A stretch of 7,729 bases of DNA from positions 1-7,729 of the forward strand of contig JAFLJW010000313.1 of assembly GCA_022712815.1 (NCBI GenBank). Direction: 5' to 3'. The notes beneath the pieces are model-generated. The model was not told the DNA's origin. It did no database searches and saw only the letters and a program-made list of their open reading frames with translations. The translations under genes and the position numbers were made by a program. Below are positions 5,247 through 7,729 of the stretch, piece after piece. The DNA is from Pseudodesulfovibrio sp. (GTDB taxonomy: Bacteria > Desulfobacterota > Desulfovibrionia > Desulfovibrionales > Desulfovibrionaceae). Numbering within the stretch: position 1 is the stretch's first letter; the number at the start of each line of letters is the position of its first letter.

Positions 5247-5924
5247 ATGGAAATCACATGGTTCGGACACTCAAATTTCATGCTCAAAACCGGAGATGCG
5301 ACTATTCTCATCGACCCTTTTTTCGTGGGAAACCCATCATCTCCCACGACCTACGAGAAAATCGAAACATGCGATCTCATCCTCGTCACCCATGACCATA
5401 CCGACCATGTGGGCCAGACCCTTGAACTGGCCATCAAGCACGATGCCGAGGTCGTGACCATATTCGACACCATCCAGAACCTCATCACACAAGGACTGCC
5501 CGAGCACCTCGGCGTACCCATGAATATCGGCGGCACGGTCAACCGTCAGGGGCTGGACATCAAGATGGTTCAGGCCATGCATTCCGCCGTTCACGGCGCA
5601 GCCGCCGGATTCATCCTTACCGAGCCAGGCGGATTGTGCGTGTACAACTCCGGCGACACCGGATTATTCGGGGATATGGAACTTTTCGGAAAATTTCATG
5701 ACATCGACATAGCAATTCTGCCTATCGGAGGACGTTTCACCATGGGAGCCGGACAAGCCGCCTATGCCTGCAAACTGCTCGGATGCAAAAAAGTCATTCC
5801 CCAACACTGGGGAACATGGCCGATTCTGGGCCAGAGCACCGAAACTTTTGCCGAACAACTCGCTCTGGTCGCCCCGGACACCGAACTGATCGAAATCGAA
5901 ATCGGTAAGTCCGTAACAATCTAA
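5247..5924 (+). CDS. UPF0173-type metal-dependent hydrolase
   Basis: A 225-residue cytoplasmic protein with the metallo-beta-lactamase fold, of the UPF0173 (YtkL-like) group. It opens with ITWFGHSNF (residues 3-11) and ILIDPFF (20-26). The metal-binding THDHTDHVG is at 48-56 (His49, His51, Asp53, His54). MHSAVHG supplies another histidine, YNSGDTGLFGDM the bridging Asp, and PQHWGTWP the final His. PIGGRFTMG is a family hallmark. Members probably bind two metal ions and hydrolyse an ester or related bond; the natural substrate is not known. The ATG at 5247 has AGGAG at 5235-5239, overlapping the ubiX stop, so the two genes are likely co-transcribed; the frame open from 5160 lies within ubiX. 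A functional link to prenyl-FMN is not established. It converges with uvrC, leaving only 16 bases between stops. Confidence 0.93.
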   Translation: MEITWFGHSNFMLKTGDATILIDPFFVGNPSSPTTYEKIETCDLILVTHDHTDHVGQTLELAIKHDAEVVTIFDTIQNLITQGLPEHLGVPMNIGGTVNRQGLDIKMVQAMHSAVHGAAAGFILTEPGGLCVYNSGDTGLFGDMELFGKFHDIDIAILPIGGRFTMGAGQAAYACKLLGCKKVIPQHWGTWPILGQSTETFAEQLALVAPDTELIEIEIGKSVTI

Positions 5925-5935
5925 AATATATCAAC

Positions 5936-5949
5936 ACGCCCTAAGGCGT
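5936..5949. terminator. Short hairpin between hydrolase and uvrC ends
   Basis: ACGCC (5936-5940) pairs with GGCGT (5945-5949) across a 4-nt loop, overlapping the uvrC stop codon. The stem is only 5 bp, and the following bases are AT-rich on the minus strand (TTGATATATTTTA) without a true U-tract. It could help end transcription of the convergent genes, but the signal is weak. Confidence 0.3.
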
Positions 5950-7729
5950 TCGGGATGCCTTGAGTCCCTGCAAGGCCAAATGTATTTTTTCCGCTTTTTT
6001 CTTGCCGATTCCCGGCAGGAACTGGATATCAGTACGCTCGGCCTCCAGCATCGCATCAAGTGATTCAAACCGGTCCCACAATATCCGCGCCGTCTTTGGT
6101 CCAATACCTGGCAGTGACGTCAATTCACTGCTCAAGACCGCTTTCTTGCGCGCCCGACGCTGCCGCCCCAGCACGAATCTATGGGCCGTGTCCCGTACCA
6201 TCTGCAAGAAAAGCAACTCCGCACTGCCCGGCTTGAGCGGAAGCGGATTCTTTCGTTGCGGCCTGAAGATCATATCGCCCAGCTCTCCGGCCCGACGCGA
6301 TGGTCCCTTTGCAATGGAAGCCAGCTCCCAGCAAATATCCTCCACGCACCCAGACAATGCACGCTCAACGGCTGAAATCTGCCCACGGCCACCATCGATC
6401 AACACCAAATCAGGCCAGGGAGGACCGGACTCGACCCGGCGCACCGCCCAGGCTGCCAAAGCAGCATAATCATCACCGGAGCCTTCGAGTTCAGGAAATG
6501 CGTACAGCCTTGAGGCTCCCTTGTTCCGCCGCCCGTCCTCAAACACAACCTGCCCAACGCGCATGTCATGGCCAGCCAGATGGGATGCGTCCACACATTC
6601 GATTCGCGCAGGCTCCACGGATAGTTTCAATACTTTCTGCAACCGAACCGTAATGGTATCTGTCCGTTCCTTTGCCTGCCGGGCAACACTCCGGGCAATC
6701 TCAAGCAGCTTCTTTTCCTGCGTACTTTGCGGAAGAATGATACGTACCATTCCAGCTCGTCGTTCTGAAAGGACTTCGGACAAGAGGGAATCCGTCTCGT
6801 GCGGTGCAATGATGGTGGAGGGAATAAACCGCCCCACTCCATAGAATTGGGCAAGAAAGCTTTCCACGACCTCCGGCCCCTCATCCAGAGTAAGCCCCGG
6901 CCAGAAAAACTGTTTCTGATCCAGAAGCCGCCCCTGACGAATAAAGAGCAGGCCAAGGCCCAACCCTTTCTTGTTTTCCGAAAGACCGATCACATCGCGG
7001 TTCCGGTTATCGTGAATGACAGCGACCTGTCCCTCGACAGTCTTTTTCACGGCCCGGAGCTGATCACGGTATTCGGCAGCGCGTTCAAATTCCATATCCT
7101 GCGACGCGGCTTTCATTTTCCTTGTCAGGGAATCGATCAAATCTCTGCTTTTCCCGGAAAGAAGCATCTCTACCCGATGGACCTGTTCTTTATATAGAGA
7201 TGTATCAACATCCAACACGCAGGGCGCCCAGCACTGGTGCATATCATGGTACAAACAGGGTCGTATCCGGTTCTTAAAGACATTGTCGCTGCACTTGCGC
7301 AGGGGAAATACCTTGCCGAGCAATTTCCACGTGGCTCTGGCCGCAGCAGCGGAAGTAAACGGCCCGAAATAGACCGCCCCGTCACGGGCAGCCTTGCGCG
7401 TTATGGAAAGACGCGGAAATTCAGACTGCTTGTCCAGCTTGAACAGGACATACTGCTTGTCGTCTTTCAGAACCACATTGTACCGTGGCCTGTGTTTCTT
7501 TATCAGGCCGGACTCCAGAAGCAACGCTTCCTTCTCGGTATTAGTCAGCAGGATATCGACCTGACGAACGTGCGTAATCAGAACTCTGGTCTTGGGCGTA
7601 TGGCCGGCACTTTTCTGAAAATAGGACGCAAGCCTCCTGCGAAGTCGCTTGGCCTTGCCCACATAGATGATTCTCCCACGTCCATTTTTCATCAAATAGA
7701 CACCGGAAGAGTCTGGATAATCGGCGGCA
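5941..7729 (-). CDS. uvrC: Excinuclease ABC subunit C (5' end outside window)
   Basis: 595 residues are visible, including 11 codons upstream of the TTG at 7695; the open frame runs off the edge with PDSSGVYLMKNG, so only about the first ten residues are missing. UvrC makes both incisions in UvrABC nucleotide excision repair. Domains in order (visible numbering): GIY-YIG nuclease (about 9-90, GVY...IIYVGKAKRLRRR); four cysteines at 146, 158, 166 and 170, spaced 12/8/4 like the iron-sulfur site of E. coli UvrC; UVR motif that contacts UvrB (about 196-228); RNase H-like nuclease (about 375-525) with Asp380 (CVDASH), Asp445 (LIDGG) and His516 (RDTAHRF); and tandem helix-hairpin-helix motifs (LPGIGPKTA, LPGIGKKKA) near the C-terminus. 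Length and motifs indicate an intact, ordinary enzyme. Promoter and true start lie beyond the window. Confidence 0.97.
   Translation of the reverse strand, partial: AADYPDSSGVYLMKNGRGRIIYVGKAKRLRRRLASYFQKSAGHTPKTRVLITHVRQVDILLTNTEKEALLLESGLIKKHRPRYNVVLKDDKQYVLFKLDKQSEFPRLSITRKAARDGAVYFGPFTSAAAARATWKLLGKVFPLRKCSDNVFKNRIRPCLYHDMHQCWAPCVLDVDTSLYKEQVHRVEMLLSGKSRDLIDSLTRKMKAASQDMEFERAAEYRDQLRAVKKTVEGQVAVIHDNRNRDVIGLSENKKGLGLGLLFIRQGRLLDQKQFFWPGLTLDEGPEVVESFLAQFYGVGRFIPSTIIAPHETDSLLSEVLSERRAGMVRIILPQSTQEKKLLEIARSVARQAKERTDTITVRLQKVLKLSVEPARIECVDASHLAGHDMRVGQVVFEDGRRNKGASRLYAFPELEGSGDDYAALAAWAVRRVESGPPWPDLVLIDGGRGQISAVERALSGCVEDICWELASIAKGPSRRAGELGDMIFRPQRKNPLPLKPGSAELLFLQMVRDTAHRFVLGRQRRARKKAVLSSELTSLPGIGPKTARILWDRFESLDAMLEAERTDIQFLPGIGKKKAEKIHLALQGLKASRTP

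Noticed and set aside
5960..6469. Plus-strand open frames opposite uvrC (also 6300-6653, 6521-6844, 6799-7197)
   Set aside because: All are antisense to conserved UvrC domains, lack ribosome sites and give low-complexity basic products.

Overview
The window looks like chromosomal DNA of an anaerobic deltaproteobacterium, most likely a Desulfovibrio-type sulfate reducer. This is an inference from a stand-alone bacteriohemerythrin, a selenium-type YedE/TusA cluster with DUF3343 and DUF1858 proteins, and the general character of the proteins. No 16S or other decisive marker is present. Coding density is high, base composition is fairly even, and nothing in the window looks like a mobile element.

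Layout. (1) 29-433 (+) is a bacteriohemerythrin with all seven di-iron ligands. It is separated by a terminator hairpin (480-506) from a convergent gene for a small exported protein of unknown function (529-1017, -). (2) An AT-rich intergenic region (1018-1308) holds an imperfect 12-bp dyad and a possible promoter. It leads into a tight five-gene operon (1309-4282, +): a YedE-type selenium transporter, a TusA-like (YedF N-terminal type) sulfur/selenium carrier, a DUF3343 protein with a long cysteine-bearing C-terminal extension, a ribokinase-fold protein resembling NAD(P)H-hydrate dehydratase, and a small DUF1858 CxxC protein. (3) tRNA-Arg(CCG) lies on the minus strand (4359-4435), with its promoter upstream and a T-tailed hairpin terminator downstream, converging on the operon. 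(4) 4670-5924 (+) is a two-gene unit: UbiX-type flavin prenyltransferase, then an UPF0173 metallo-beta-lactamase-fold hydrolase. (5) uvrC (5941-7729, -) encodes excinuclease subunit C and runs off the right edge, lacking only a few N-terminal residues.

How the genes work together. The operon at 1309-4282 is the part most worth attention. The YedE and TusA-like pair is the familiar core of a putative selenium uptake and persulfide/perselenide carrier system. The three genes after it are coupled by a Shine-Dalgarno sequence abutting a stop codon, a 13-nt overlap and an ATGA overlap, so they are probably made together with the core. They supply further cysteine sites and an NAD(P)HX-dehydratase-like enzyme whose role here is not established. 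The remaining genes are ordinary housekeeping: tRNA, prenyl-FMN synthesis, metal-dependent hydrolase and nucleotide excision repair.
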